Below, one piece after another: positions 53,100 through 61,441 of a DNA stretch of 64,000 nucleotides. Origin of the DNA: Oscillospiraceae bacterium (GTDB taxonomy: Bacteria > Bacillota > Clostridia > Oscillospirales > Ruminococcaceae). Location of the stretch: assembly GCA_025757845.1 (NCBI GenBank), contig CP107211.1, positions 1,302,001 to 1,366,000 of the forward strand, read 5' to 3'. The notes below the pieces were generated by a model. The model searched no databases. It worked only from the letters and a program-made list of their open reading frames with translations, and was not told where the DNA came from. Position 1 is the first letter of the stretch; every line of letters starts with the position of its first letter. A program made the position numbers and the translations under genes.

Positions 53100-53938
53100 A
53101 ATATAAAATCGAGAAAAACACCGTGCAGGAGACGCTGATCCTCCCGCTGTATTCCCGGAAGCTGTGTACGGAGCTGTACCCGAACCTTTACCGGGATGAA
53201 ACCGCGGTTCGTCTGCTCGACCAGATCGACTACGATTTTTCAGGGGCGGAGAAAAGCTCCCGCAGTCTGATGCAGCGGTTCGGTGCGCTGGAGGTGGCCA
53301 TGCGGCAGAACGACCTTACCTTTGAGGTGCAGGCATACCTGAAAACGCACCCCTGCGCAGCGGTGGTCAATCTGGGCTGTGGGCTGGACAGCACCGGCAG
53401 AGCCTGCGACAACGGCAGCTGCAAGATCTACAATCTGGACTTCCCGGATGTGATCGCCTTGCGGCAGCAGCTACTGCCCGCCGGGGAGCGGGAGCAAAAC
53501 ATCCCCTGCGACCTGAAAGACCCCGCATGGTTTGACAAGATCGATACCTCCGGCGGGGCGGTGTTCTTTGCCTCTGGGGTGTTCTATTACTTCCCGACCC
53601 AGCAGGTCCGGGAACTGGTGCGGGGGATGGCAGACGCTTTCCCCGGCGGTGTGCTGGTCTTTGATGCCGCCAACCGTACGGCGGTGAAGATGATCGCAAA
53701 AACATGGCTCAAGACTGCAAAGATCAAGGATGTGGGGGCATATTTCGCCGTTTCGGATGCCAAAAGTGAGCTTTCCCCATGGGACAACCGTTTGCAGGTA
53801 TCCAGCCGGGGCTATATGCTGGGCTACAACGATTTGAAAGACCCTTCTGTCAGCGGCTTTTTCCGATTCCTCGCAAGGGTTGGGGACAACGGGATGAAAA
53901 TGCAGATCGTGAAGATCGGATTTGGAGGGAGAGCATGA
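53096..53938 (+). CDS. Leucine-carboxyl-methyltransferase-like (TcmP-type) O-methyltransferase
   Basis: 280 residues of the LCM family: VVNLGCGLDSTGRACDNG is the SAM-binding loop, then YNLDFPDVIALRQQLL and FFASGVFYYFPTQQVREL. In actinomycetes such enzymes methylate carboxyl groups of polyketides. Here the substrate is unknown. It is coupled by ATGA overlaps to the genes on both sides. Confidence 0.85.
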   Translation: MKYKIEKNTVQETLILPLYSRKLCTELYPNLYRDETAVRLLDQIDYDFSGAEKSSRSLMQRFGALEVAMRQNDLTFEVQAYLKTHPCAAVVNLGCGLDSTGRACDNGSCKIYNLDFPDVIALRQQLLPAGEREQNIPCDLKDPAWFDKIDTSGGAVFFASGVFYYFPTQQVRELVRGMADAFPGGVLVFDAANRTAVKMIAKTWLKTAKIKDVGAYFAVSDAKSELSPWDNRLQVSSRGYMLGYNDLKDPSVSGFFRFLARVGDNGMKMQIVKIGFGGRA

Positions 53939-54867
53939 AACACCTGCACTTTGATGTGGAACTCAATGGCTTTTACGGTGCGTATTGGGCGTGTGCCGGC
54001 GGTTCAGACTGTGCGGTCATCACGATGATCGGGGATGATCCGGAGGATCGGCTTGCGCGCTCGGCAGTGAAATGGCTTTGCGGGTGCGGCGTGAACGTGC
54101 TCACAATGTCGCCCGCGAAAAAAGATTACGGACATCATAATTACCCGCTTGAGCGTGTGGAGACGGCAATTTCATGGCTGAAAGCTAACGGTAACAGAAA
54201 GATCGGCATTGCCGGTGCATCGACCACCGGAACGCTTGCGCTGACAGCGGCTGCCATGTTCCCGGATATCACCCTGACCATTGCCATGACACCCAGCGAC
54301 TTTGTGTGGCAGGGCTTTCTGCAGGGCAAAAGGGACGGCTGCAAGGAGTGGCCGGTCGAGGGTGAATCGCTGTTCTCCTACCGGGGCAAGCCGCTGCCCT
54401 ATATGCCGTTTTGCTATCAGCATCCCGACTATTGGCATTGCATCGCCGCCGAGAGCAAACGCGCCGGCGATATGGTAAACTCCCGCAAGCTGTTTGACGA
54501 TTCCGAGACAGCTCATCCGATCGAGCCGGAAGAATACATTCCCGTTGAAAACATCCGGGGAAAGCTGCTGCTGATCGGCGCGGAGGACGATGCGCTGTGG
54601 GACACCGCAAAGTATATCCGCCGGATGGAAAAGCGCCTTGCCGAAAAACCGCATGAATGCGAGATCGAGACGATGGTTTATGCCCACGGCACCCACTTCG
54701 TTTTCCCGGAGGGGATGCTGAAAATCATGCTGCCAGTTGGCTCCGGTCTATTTGTGAAGTTCGCGTTTCAGGCAGCAAAAAAATATCCGAAGGAATGCCG
54801 CCAGACCCGGATAGACATCGAGAAACGGATGTGCCGGGTGTTAGCGGAATGGAAAGGAGCAAAGTGA
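53935..54867 (+). CDS. BAAT/acyl-CoA-thioesterase-like alpha/beta-hydrolase
   Basis: 310 residues matching the C-terminal domain of bile-acid-CoA:amino acid acyltransferases and acyl-CoA thioesterases: nucleophile elbow GIAGASTTGTLALTAA (Ser about 84), Asp in LLLIGAEDDALWDTA, His in VYAHGTHFVFPEG. It may hydrolyse or transfer an acyl group from a thioester. The ATG at 53935 follows GGAGGGAGAG; an upstream in-frame extension lies within the preceding gene and is rejected. Confidence 0.8.
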   Translation: MKHLHFDVELNGFYGAYWACAGGSDCAVITMIGDDPEDRLARSAVKWLCGCGVNVLTMSPAKKDYGHHNYPLERVETAISWLKANGNRKIGIAGASTTGTLALTAAAMFPDITLTIAMTPSDFVWQGFLQGKRDGCKEWPVEGESLFSYRGKPLPYMPFCYQHPDYWHCIAAESKRAGDMVNSRKLFDDSETAHPIEPEEYIPVENIRGKLLLIGAEDDALWDTAKYIRRMEKRLAEKPHECEIETMVYAHGTHFVFPEGMLKIMLPVGSGLFVKFAFQAAKKYPKECRQTRIDIEKRMCRVLAEWKGAK

Positions 54868-54868
54868 G

Positions 54869-55504
54869 ATGCGTTGGATGGGAATGCCCATGGCCATGTG
54901 GGCGGTGTTTGCCAGATCGTTTCAGACGCAGCTGACGGCGGTACTGGGCTATGATGCAGCCACCGCAAAGCAGATCACCAAAAACGCCAAGCCGAAATAC
55001 AAAGAGATCATCGCAAAGCTGCCCAAATTTGAAAAAGGTGATCGGTTCAGCATGAACATCATTGGATGCGCCATGCTGGGGGCGTTTGTCCTCTCCATGC
55101 CGCACCGTCCCGATGTGGAAAGCCTGACCGACTACTATGAGAATGCTCAGATGACGCCGCTGATGAAGTGGTTCTGCCGTAAGAGCGGAAAAAGCAAGTT
55201 TACCGCAAAGGACATTGCTGCCATGAAAGCCACCGCTGCTCTGAAAGCCGCCGACCGCAACCCCTACTCGTGGAACATGGACTTTTATGAGTATCCCGAC
55301 GGCAGCGGCTACGAGGGGCGCTTTACGAAATGCGGCATCTGCACGCTGATGCAGGAGCTGGGGCTTTATGACCTGACCCCCGCCATGTGCCATCTGGACT
55401 ACACCATGAGCGAAGCGGGCGGCGTAACGAACTTTGTGCGGCAGTATACCCTTGCCTCCGGCGGGCCCTACTGCGACTGCGGGTACAAAAAGAAAGGAAA
55501 ATAA
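54869..55504 (+). CDS. ATC-hydrolase family protein, copy 2
   Basis: 211 residues, same family as the product of 51104-51820 but diverged. It has RFTKCGICTLMQELGLYDLTPAMCHLDY, matching the FxxCxxxxxxxxxGxxDxxPxxCxxDY core of copy 1, and a cysteine-rich end GGPYCDCGYKKKG. It starts one base after the upstream stop, with AAAGGAG before it. Two paralogues in one operon suggest successive steps or a heteromer. Confidence 0.78.
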   Translation: MRWMGMPMAMWAVFARSFQTQLTAVLGYDAATAKQITKNAKPKYKEIIAKLPKFEKGDRFSMNIIGCAMLGAFVLSMPHRPDVESLTDYYENAQMTPLMKWFCRKSGKSKFTAKDIAAMKATAALKAADRNPYSWNMDFYEYPDGSGYEGRFTKCGICTLMQELGLYDLTPAMCHLDYTMSEAGGVTNFVRQYTLASGGPYCDCGYKKKGK

Positions 55505-55606
55505 ATAGGAGGAGCGCAGGGTGGTTTATGAGAAAAAAGCACTCTGCGTATCTCGCAGGTTGACAGAGATTTTGACATGATGCGTTTTTTTGAAGGAGGT
55601 TCTTTC

Positions 55607-56281
55607 GTGAAAAAACAGTCCGATCTTTCCCGGCTGATGGGTTACGCCGGGAACTACCGATATTTCACCTACGCTTCGTGGGCGTTGTCTGCGGCCAGTG
55701 CGCTGGTGGCGCTGGTGCCTTTTGTGTACATCTGGAAGATCCTGCGGGATGTGCTGAACGCCGCACCGGACTATGCACAGGCGGTGAACATCCCTCATTA
55801 CGGCTGGATGGCAGTGCTGTTCGCGGTGCTGTCTTACCTTATTTACATTGCGGCGCTGATGTGCTCCCATCTGTCGGCGTTCCGGGTGGCGACGAATCTG
55901 CGGCTGGCGGTGTCGGAGCATCTGGCAGTGCTTCCGCTGGGCTTTGCCGAGACCTTCGGCAGCGGTAAGCTGCGCAAGATCATCCACGAAAGCACCGGAG
56001 CCGCCGAGACCTATCTTGCCCACCAGCTGCCCGACCAGTACAACGCCATCGCCACCCCGGTGGGGCTGCTGGTGCTGCTGTTGGCGTTCGACTGGAGGTT
56101 GGGGCTGTTGAGCCTTGCGCCGGTGGTGCTGGCTTTCCTCATTATGGCGACCATGACCGGCAAGCGCATGGCTGAAAAAATGCGGCAGTACGGCGACGCC
56201 TTGGAGGCCATGTCCAACGAGGCAGTGGAATACGTCCGGGGCATTCCGGTGGTCAAGACCTTCGGGCAGAGTGTAAGATAA
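55607..56281 (+). pseudogene. ABC exporter, N-terminal membrane domain only
   Basis: 224 residues with about five membrane helices of an ABC-type exporter (YFTYASWALSAASALVALVP; AVSEHLAVLPLGFAETFGSGKLRKII; SNEAVEYVRGIPVVKTFGQS). A full half-transporter continues with a sixth helix and an ATPase domain of about 350 more residues. Here the frame stops right after VVKTFGQSV, immediately before a terminator. This family includes exporters and importers tied to siderophores. GTG 55607 follows AAGGAGG. It looks like a recent deletion of the 3' part. Confidence 0.8.
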
Positions 56282-56282
56282 C

Positions 56283-56325
56283 AAAAGCCGGTGACTTTCC
56301 GCAATGGAGAAAGTCACCGGTTTTC
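56283..56325 (+). terminator. Terminator of the methyltransferase/hydrolase operon
   Basis: CCGGTGACTTTC/GAAAGTCACCGG perfect 12-bp stem followed by TTTTCTG, two bases after the truncated exporter gene. Confidence 0.88.
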
Positions 56326-56334
56326 TGTTTCAGC

Positions 56335-56619
56335 TTATCGGAGCAGCCAGCCGTAATCCTGTCTGCAATCTACCACATAATCCGCATAAACTGTATGATC
56401 TACAATCTGGAAGATAAGCATATAGCGTTTTTCAAACAGGATGAAGCGGTAGACATTCCGTGGGATGTATTCGCCCTTGAGCCACGGGCAGCGCTGCAGC
56501 ATCAGTTCCAAGGATTTTGCAGCCTTTTGGAACTCAACGGTCAGGCGTTCCGCAACAGAATCAATAGAGGCAGAAAATTTAGCAGAGAGGCAACAAAGCA
56601 GTTCAGCCGGATAAAACAA
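56335..56619 (-). pseudogene. RelE/ParE-like toxin, N-terminally truncated
   Basis: The 94-residue frame contains the RelE/ParE core (AERLTVEFQKAAKSLELMLQ, YRFILFEKRYMLIFQIVDHT, VYADYVVDC). Its first residues, however, come from the adjacent terminator-like palindrome (56592-56640) rather than from the usual N-terminal strand, and no ribosome site precedes the ATG at 56619. No antitoxin gene is next to it. Likely an orphan remnant. Confidence 0.55.
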
Positions 56620-56640
56620 TCGACTGAACTGCTTTGTTTT
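56592..56640. terminator. Long hairpin after the N-acetylhexosamine kinase gene
   Basis: AACAAAGCAGTTCAG pairs perfectly over 15 bp with CTGAACTGCTTTGTT, 17-base loop. It is 18 bases past the stop at 56658; T-runs are short on both sides. Confidence 0.6.
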
Positions 56641-56657
56641 GTGAAATCACATTTGGA

Positions 56658-57770
56658 TCAGAGGTCGGTTTCCGGGCAGACGATTGCAGTCATCTGATCG
56701 AATACGTCTTCCATCTGTCGTACCAGCGTGAACTGGGTGCGGGCACGGTCGAGGTTGTGGTTCGGACGGGCGGTGTGGAAGTAGTGGTCCCCCTCCAGGT
56801 AGTCGGTGAGGAACCGGGTGCCGCACTCCAGGGTCATGAGCCGTGCACCCCAGGCCAGGCTCTTTTTCTCGGCCAGGCTCATGGAAGCCCCAGCGGTGGA
56901 CAGATAGCCCTGGGCGAACACTTCATACAGGTGCAGGTCAAAGTGGACCTTGCTCTGGTCCGGTTCGTCCTCGGCACAGTCGTTGGCACCGGTGCGGATG
57001 GAGTCGCCAAAATCATAGGCGGACAGGCCCGGCATTACAGTGTCCAGGTCGATGACGCACAGACCCTTGCCGGTGGCCTCGTCAATGAGGACGTTGTTGA
57101 TCTTGGTGTCGTTGTGGGTGACACGCAGGGGGATCTCTCCGGCAGCCAGCTGGTCCAGCAGCACATGGCAGTCGGCCTCCCGGGCACGGACAAAGGCGAT
57201 CTCCTCAGCGATCTTGGCGGCCCGGCCCATGCTGTCGGCAGCCAGGGCCTTTTCAAAATTGGCGTAGCGGTTGGCGGTGTCGTGGAACCGGGCAATGGTC
57301 TCGTGGAGGGTGGAGGCAGGGTAGTCTGCCAGCTGGTTCTGGAACTTGCCCAGAGTCTCGGCTACGGTGCGGAAATCTCCCTCGCTGCCCACCTGCTGCA
57401 GGCAGACAGTGCCCTCCACAAAGTCGTAGGCACGCCAGGCACCGCCCTCAGCGTCCAGGTAGCAGGTGCTGCCGGACAGGGTGGGGACCACGTTCAGGGT
57501 CTCACGCATGGGGTCGCCGCCCTCTGCCAGGATCTTGCGGCTCAGGTGCCGGGTAACGCCGCAGACGTTCTCCATCAGGCCCACCGGGTCCGTGAAGGTG
57601 TCGGTGTTGATACGCTGCAGGATGAACCGCTTGGAGTGGTCGGCCCGCCAGACCAGATAGGTGTCGTTGATATGGCCCTCGCCGTAGTGGCGGCCGTCGC
57701 AGACCACCGGTCCGCCAAAATCAAAGGCGTTTGCTGCTGCCAGGAGAATGGGTTCTGTTACAGGTTTCAT
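56658..57770 (-). CDS. nahK: N-acetylhexosamine 1-kinase
   Basis: 370 residues of the aminoglycoside-phosphotransferase-like fold: GEGHINDTYLVW at the start, catalytic loop VTHNDTKINNVLID (Asp in HND), metal motif VIDLDTVMPG. This composition with GDSIRTGANDCAEDE fits NahK, which phosphorylates N-acetylglucosamine or N-acetylgalactosamine at C1. In the lacto-N-biose pathway it handles the hexosamine released by GH112. It is on the opposite strand from the transporter/GH112 operon and 18 bases downstream of the AraC gene, so cotranscribed with the regulator. Confidence 0.88.
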   Translation of the reverse strand: MKPVTEPILLAAANAFDFGGPVVCDGRHYGEGHINDTYLVWRADHSKRFILQRINTDTFTDPVGLMENVCGVTRHLSRKILAEGGDPMRETLNVVPTLSGSTCYLDAEGGAWRAYDFVEGTVCLQQVGSEGDFRTVAETLGKFQNQLADYPASTLHETIARFHDTANRYANFEKALAADSMGRAAKIAEEIAFVRAREADCHVLLDQLAAGEIPLRVTHNDTKINNVLIDEATGKGLCVIDLDTVMPGLSAYDFGDSIRTGANDCAEDEPDQSKVHFDLHLYEVFAQGYLSTAGASMSLAEKKSLAWGARLMTLECGTRFLTDYLEGDHYFHTARPNHNLDRARTQFTLVRQMEDVFDQMTAIVCPETDL

Positions 57771-57788
57771 GATGTGATCCTCGTTTCT

Positions 57789-58655
57789 TTATCTTTCATG
57801 CCGTTTTGCCGGGGCAGGGCGTTGTCCCTGCCGTACCTGACGGCGGTATTCGTTGGGAGTCAGCCCCTCCGCTTTGCGGAAGCACTGGGAAAAATAGCTG
57901 GGAGACGAAAAGCCCATCAGTTCACTGATCTGAGCCAAGCTGTAACCTGTATTGCCCAGCATATATTTGCTTTCCTCAATGCGGCGGCGATTCAGATAGG
58001 TGATGGGAGAGATGCCGTACTCTTTTTGAAAGGTGTGGGCCAGATAATACTTATTGATGTGTGCGATCTCTGCCAGACGGTCAAGTGAGATGTCCTCCCG
58101 GAAGTTGCTGTCCAGATATCGCTTGATCTCTACACACTCCCGGCTGTCAGACCGTGGTGTTTCTTCCACCTGCAAAGAGAGCGTTGTGCAGCGTACCAGC
58201 CAGATCAGCAGCACCTCCAGCAAGTCCTGACAGACGGTTTCGCAGCCATCCAGACTGCGGTCGGCTTCGGCAAGCAGCATATGCAGCAGAGTGACCATTC
58301 GTTCCCGGTTTTCACGGCAGTTGAAGATAGCATAAGAAGAATCAGCCTTGCCGAATAAGATCTCAATGCCAGCCACACCCAGAACGATATATTCAAGCGG
58401 TGAAGCGTTCAGACTCAATTCCGTGTGCTCCACCTGGGGGTTCACGATGACCATGTCGTCGGGCTTTACCGGAAACAGCTGCCCGGCAAGGTAGAACTGA
58501 CCTTCACCGCTGAGGCAGTAGAACAGCTCCGTGCAGGAATGGGTGTGGGTGGTGCTGTTCCAGTCACCGCCAAACCGGCTTTTGCTGATGTACAGCAGCC
58601 GGAAGGACTCCCGGGGGGCAGGGGCGTGCTGGATATCAAAGCGTTGGGTGCTCAT
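57789..58655 (-). CDS. AraC-family transcriptional regulator of the lacto-N-biose locus
   Basis: 288 residues: cupin sensor (HTHSCTELFYCLSGEGQFYL, NPQVEHTE) and a C-terminal AraC DNA-binding domain (LDRLAEIAHINKYYLAHTFQ and LAQISELMGFSSPSYFSQCF). It is divergent from the binding-protein gene and upstream of nahK, so it probably activates both sides when lacto-N-biose or galacto-N-biose is present. An AAAGGAG site precedes the ATG at 58655. Confidence 0.9.
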   Translation of the reverse strand: MSTQRFDIQHAPAPRESFRLLYISKSRFGGDWNSTTHTHSCTELFYCLSGEGQFYLAGQLFPVKPDDMVIVNPQVEHTELSLNASPLEYIVLGVAGIEILFGKADSSYAIFNCRENRERMVTLLHMLLAEADRSLDGCETVCQDLLEVLLIWLVRCTTLSLQVEETPRSDSRECVEIKRYLDSNFREDISLDRLAEIAHINKYYLAHTFQKEYGISPITYLNRRRIEESKYMLGNTGYSLAQISELMGFSSPSYFSQCFRKAEGLTPNEYRRQVRQGQRPAPAKRHER

Positions 58656-58955
58656 AACACAACGGCTCCTTTGAGTGATGCAAAAAACATAAAAATAAAA
58701 GCAAGATAATTAAAAAAGAGATGTCAAAATGATACGATGTCTCGTAGGCTTTTTTCCATTATAGAGGGAAAGCGAGAAAAAAGCAAGCCCTGTTTTTTAG
58801 TGGGTCCTCTATTTTTTGTTCCGGAAAAACTTTGGAATATGTCAAAAAGGTTACAGACAAAGGCAATTTGCCCAAAGCAACCTCTTGAATTTAGCGACTT
58901 TGCTGAAAGAAAATTCCAGAGAGCAAGATTTCTAAAAAAAGAAACAACAAACCCC
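58656..58955. other. Divergent regulatory gap of the lacto-N-biose locus
   Basis: AT-rich, without a convincing gene on either strand. It should hold the AraC binding sites and the nahK-side promoter; I could not define a repeated operator. Confidence 0.4.
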
Positions 58956-58984
58956 TTGTTCGAGAAGGCGAAAAAACTTATATT
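58956..58984 (+). promoter_or_regulatory. Promoter of the lacto-N-biose transport/phosphorylase operon
   Basis: TTGTTC, 17 bases, TATATT; the -35 is weak, as expected for an activator-dependent promoter. Confidence 0.55.
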
Positions 58985-58997
58985 GGAGACAGAAAAA

Positions 58998-59040
58998 CAC
59001 ACAGCCCTCCCGGGCAAAACCTGTTTGCCCCGGCTGTGTT
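58998..59040. terminator. Leader hairpin before the binding-protein gene
   Basis: ACACAGCC/GGCTGTGT encloses GGGCAAA/TTTGCCC. On the minus strand it is followed by GTTTTTC, so it can stop antisense transcription; on the plus strand it would sit in the mRNA leader just before the ribosome site. Confidence 0.5.
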
Positions 59041-59070
59041 TGAACGAGATCAAATGATGGAGGATACACT

Positions 59071-60435
59071 ATGAAACGCATTTCTCGTCGCAATTTCCTG
59101 AAAGCGGCTGGCGTGGGTGCCGCTGCACTGAGCCTGGCTGCCTGTGGTGGTGCTGCCAGCTCCACTGCCCCCAGCACCGCTTCTTCCGCTGCTTCTGCTG
59201 CAGCTGAGGATGTGACCATCAAGGTTGCTGCCATCGAGACTGGCTACGGTGCTGAGATGTGGAAGAAGGTCACCGAGGCCTTTACCGCTCAGACCGGCAT
59301 CAAGGTGGAACTGACCACCGATAAGAAGCTGGAGGACGTCATCGGACCTTCCATGCAGGGCGGCGATTACCCCGACGTGATCCACCTGGCTACCGGCCGT
59401 GAGGCTGCCCTCACGGAGCAGTTCATCAAGGGAAACCTGATCGCTGACATCACCGACGTGCTGAGCATGACCGTGCCCGGCGAGAGCAAGAAGGTCAGCG
59501 AGAAGATCGCCGGCGGCTTTACCGACACTTCTCTCACCAACCCCTACGGCGATGGTAAGACCTACCTGGCCCCCATGTTCTACAGCCCCTGCGGCCTGTT
59601 CTACAACGCCGGCTTCCTGAAGGAAAAGGGCTGGGACGTGCCCAAGACCTGGGACGAGATGTGGGAGCTGGGCGAAAAGGCAAAGGCTGAGGGCACTTAC
59701 CTGTTCACCTACCCCACCACCGGCTACTTCGACGCTTTCTTCTATGCTCTGATGTACGCAGCAGGCGGCCCCGAGTTCTTCAACAAGGCCACCCACTACA
59801 CCGAGGGCATCTGGGACACCCCTGAGGCAAAGACCTGCTTTGATATCGTGACCAAGCTGGCCTCCTACACCAACCCCATCACTCCGGCACAGGCGAACGA
59901 TCAGGACTTTACCCAGAATCAGCAGCTGGTGTTGGATAACAAGGCTCTGTTCATGCCCAACGGCACTTGGATCGTGGGCGAGATGGCCGAGGCTCCCCGT
60001 GCGGATGGCTTTGAGTGGGGCATGACCGCTCTGCCGGCTGTGCAGGCTGGCGGCGATGGCTACAGCTACACCTGGTTTGAGCAGGCATGGATCCCGGCCG
60101 GTGCCGAGCATCTGGATGCTGCCAAGCAGTTCGTGGCTTACCTGTACAGCGACGAGGCCTGCAAGCTGTTTGCCGAAAGCGGCGCGATCCAGCCTGTGCT
60201 GGGCATCGCCGACAGTCTGGAAGGCGACAACAAGATGTTCTACTCCATCTACGACAACGGCGCAAAGGCGGCTATGGGCAACTTTGCTTCCTTCACCGCT
60301 ATCCCCGGTGTGGAAGTCCGCACCGTGTTCTTTGACCCCGTCAACTCTCTGGTGTCCGGCAGCATGACCGAGCAGCAGTGGATCGACGGCATCAAGTCCG
60401 CCAGCGACCAGATGCGTGCCAACATCATCGAGTAA
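59071..60435 (+). CDS. Lacto-N-biose-type ABC transporter substrate-binding lipoprotein
   Basis: 454 residues: MKRISRRNFLKAAGVG signal with twin-arginine-like motif, lipobox LAAC (Cys about 24), serine/alanine linker to about 45, then a family-1 solute-binding fold (VAAIETGYGAEMWKKVTEAF; WEQAWIPAGAEHLDAAKQF-like C-lobe). By position with GH112 it should bind lacto-N-biose I or galacto-N-biose from milk glycans and mucin. GGAGG precedes the ATG. Note the near-identical signal region to the cellobiose binding protein at 24992-26437. Confidence 0.9.
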   Translation: MKRISRRNFLKAAGVGAAALSLAACGGAASSTAPSTASSAASAAAEDVTIKVAAIETGYGAEMWKKVTEAFTAQTGIKVELTTDKKLEDVIGPSMQGGDYPDVIHLATGREAALTEQFIKGNLIADITDVLSMTVPGESKKVSEKIAGGFTDTSLTNPYGDGKTYLAPMFYSPCGLFYNAGFLKEKGWDVPKTWDEMWELGEKAKAEGTYLFTYPTTGYFDAFFYALMYAAGGPEFFNKATHYTEGIWDTPEAKTCFDIVTKLASYTNPITPAQANDQDFTQNQQLVLDNKALFMPNGTWIVGEMAEAPRADGFEWGMTALPAVQAGGDGYSYTWFEQAWIPAGAEHLDAAKQFVAYLYSDEACKLFAESGAIQPVLGIADSLEGDNKMFYSIYDNGAKAAMGNFASFTAIPGVEVRTVFFDPVNSLVSGSMTEQQWIDGIKSASDQMRANIIE

Positions 60436-60477
60436 AAACGAAGCTGCATCCGAAAACAGCTTCCAAGGCCCTGCCCA

Positions 60478-60508
60478 GCGGAGGCGGTTTTGACCGCCTC
60501 CGCTTTTT
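60478..60508 (+). terminator. Intra-operon attenuator between binding protein and permeases
   Basis: GCGGAGGCGG-TTTTGA-CCGCCTCCGC followed by TTTTT. It should reduce transcription into the permease genes. Confidence 0.85.
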
Positions 60509-60545
60509 GGGTTTCTGGATTCCAGTAGAAAGGAACGGTTTGTCT

Positions 60546-61430
60546 ATGAAATCTGACAAAAGCCGCAAACGGTTCGTGTTCCTCTGTGTGGCACCGGCCA
60601 CCATCCTGTTTTTCATTTTTATGATTTTGCCAACCCTTAATGTGTTCCGCATGAGCCTGTATGAGCGTGGAGCCTACTCGCCAAACGAAACCTTTGTCGG
60701 GCTGAAAAATTTTCAGCATCTGCTGAAGGACACCCAGTTCATCCGCTCCATGCAGAACATGATCCTGCTGGTGGTGGTCGTTACCATCATCACCTTTGCG
60801 TTTGCGCTGGTGTTTGCAGCCATCCTGACCCGCGAAAAAATCAAGGGGCAGAATTTCTTCCGCATCATTTTCTACATCCCGAACATCCTGTCTGTGGTCG
60901 TCATCGCCGGTATCTTCTCTGCCATCTATAAGCCGGAGAATGGCATGCTGAACAGCATCATCGGGCTGTTCCGGGATATGACTGACCCTATCCTCTGGAA
61001 AGGCGAAAAGCTGGTCATTCCGTCCATCATCATTGCAATGGTTTGGCAGGCTGTGGGCTACTATATGGTGATGTATATGGCTTCCATGTCCTCGGTGCCT
61101 GCCAGCTTGTACGAGAGTGCCAATCTGGACGGAGCGGGCCGTCTGACCCAGTTCTTCCAGATCACGATTCCGCTGGTCTGGACGAACATCCGTACCACCC
61201 TGACCTTCTTTATCATTTCCACCATCAATATGGCGTTCCTGTTCGTCAAGGCGATGACCAGCGGCGGGCCGAACGGTGCCTCGGATGTGGCTCTGAACTA
61301 TATGTACAGCCAGAAAGATGCAGGTCTGTACGGTTACAGCATGGCAATCGGTGTGGTTATCTTCCTGTTCTCGTTCGCCTTGTCCGCCTGTGTCAATCGT
61401 GCCACCAGCCGTGAACCGCTGGAGTTTTAA
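60546..61430 (+). CDS. Sugar ABC transporter permease (MalF-type), lacto-N-biose locus
   Basis: 294 residues, six helices, EAA-type loop ESANLDGAGRLTQFFQITIP. It starts at the ATG at 60546 after GAAAGGA, which leaves the attenuator hairpin upstream of the gene; a longer reading would translate the hairpin and is rejected. It partners with the next permease; again no ATPase gene is present in the operon. Confidence 0.92.
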   Translation: MKSDKSRKRFVFLCVAPATILFFIFMILPTLNVFRMSLYERGAYSPNETFVGLKNFQHLLKDTQFIRSMQNMILLVVVVTIITFAFALVFAAILTREKIKGQNFFRIIFYIPNILSVVVIAGIFSAIYKPENGMLNSIIGLFRDMTDPILWKGEKLVIPSIIIAMVWQAVGYYMVMYMASMSSVPASLYESANLDGAGRLTQFFQITIPLVWTNIRTTLTFFIISTINMAFLFVKAMTSGGPNGASDVALNYMYSQKDAGLYGYSMAIGVVIFLFSFALSACVNRATSREPLEF

Positions 61431-61441
61431 GGAGGAAAAAC

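Noticed and set aside
55528..55563. Eleven-codon frame (MRKKHSAYLAG) between the second ATC-hydrolase gene and the exporter stump
   Set aside because: The AGGAGG before it is about 15 bases away, too far for a good start, and nothing supports a leader peptide function.
58737..59057. Plus-strand frame of 106 codons before the lacto-N-biose binding-protein gene
   Set aside because: Lies over the promoter and leader hairpin, lacks a ribosome site, and its sequence looks like translated AT-rich regulatory DNA.
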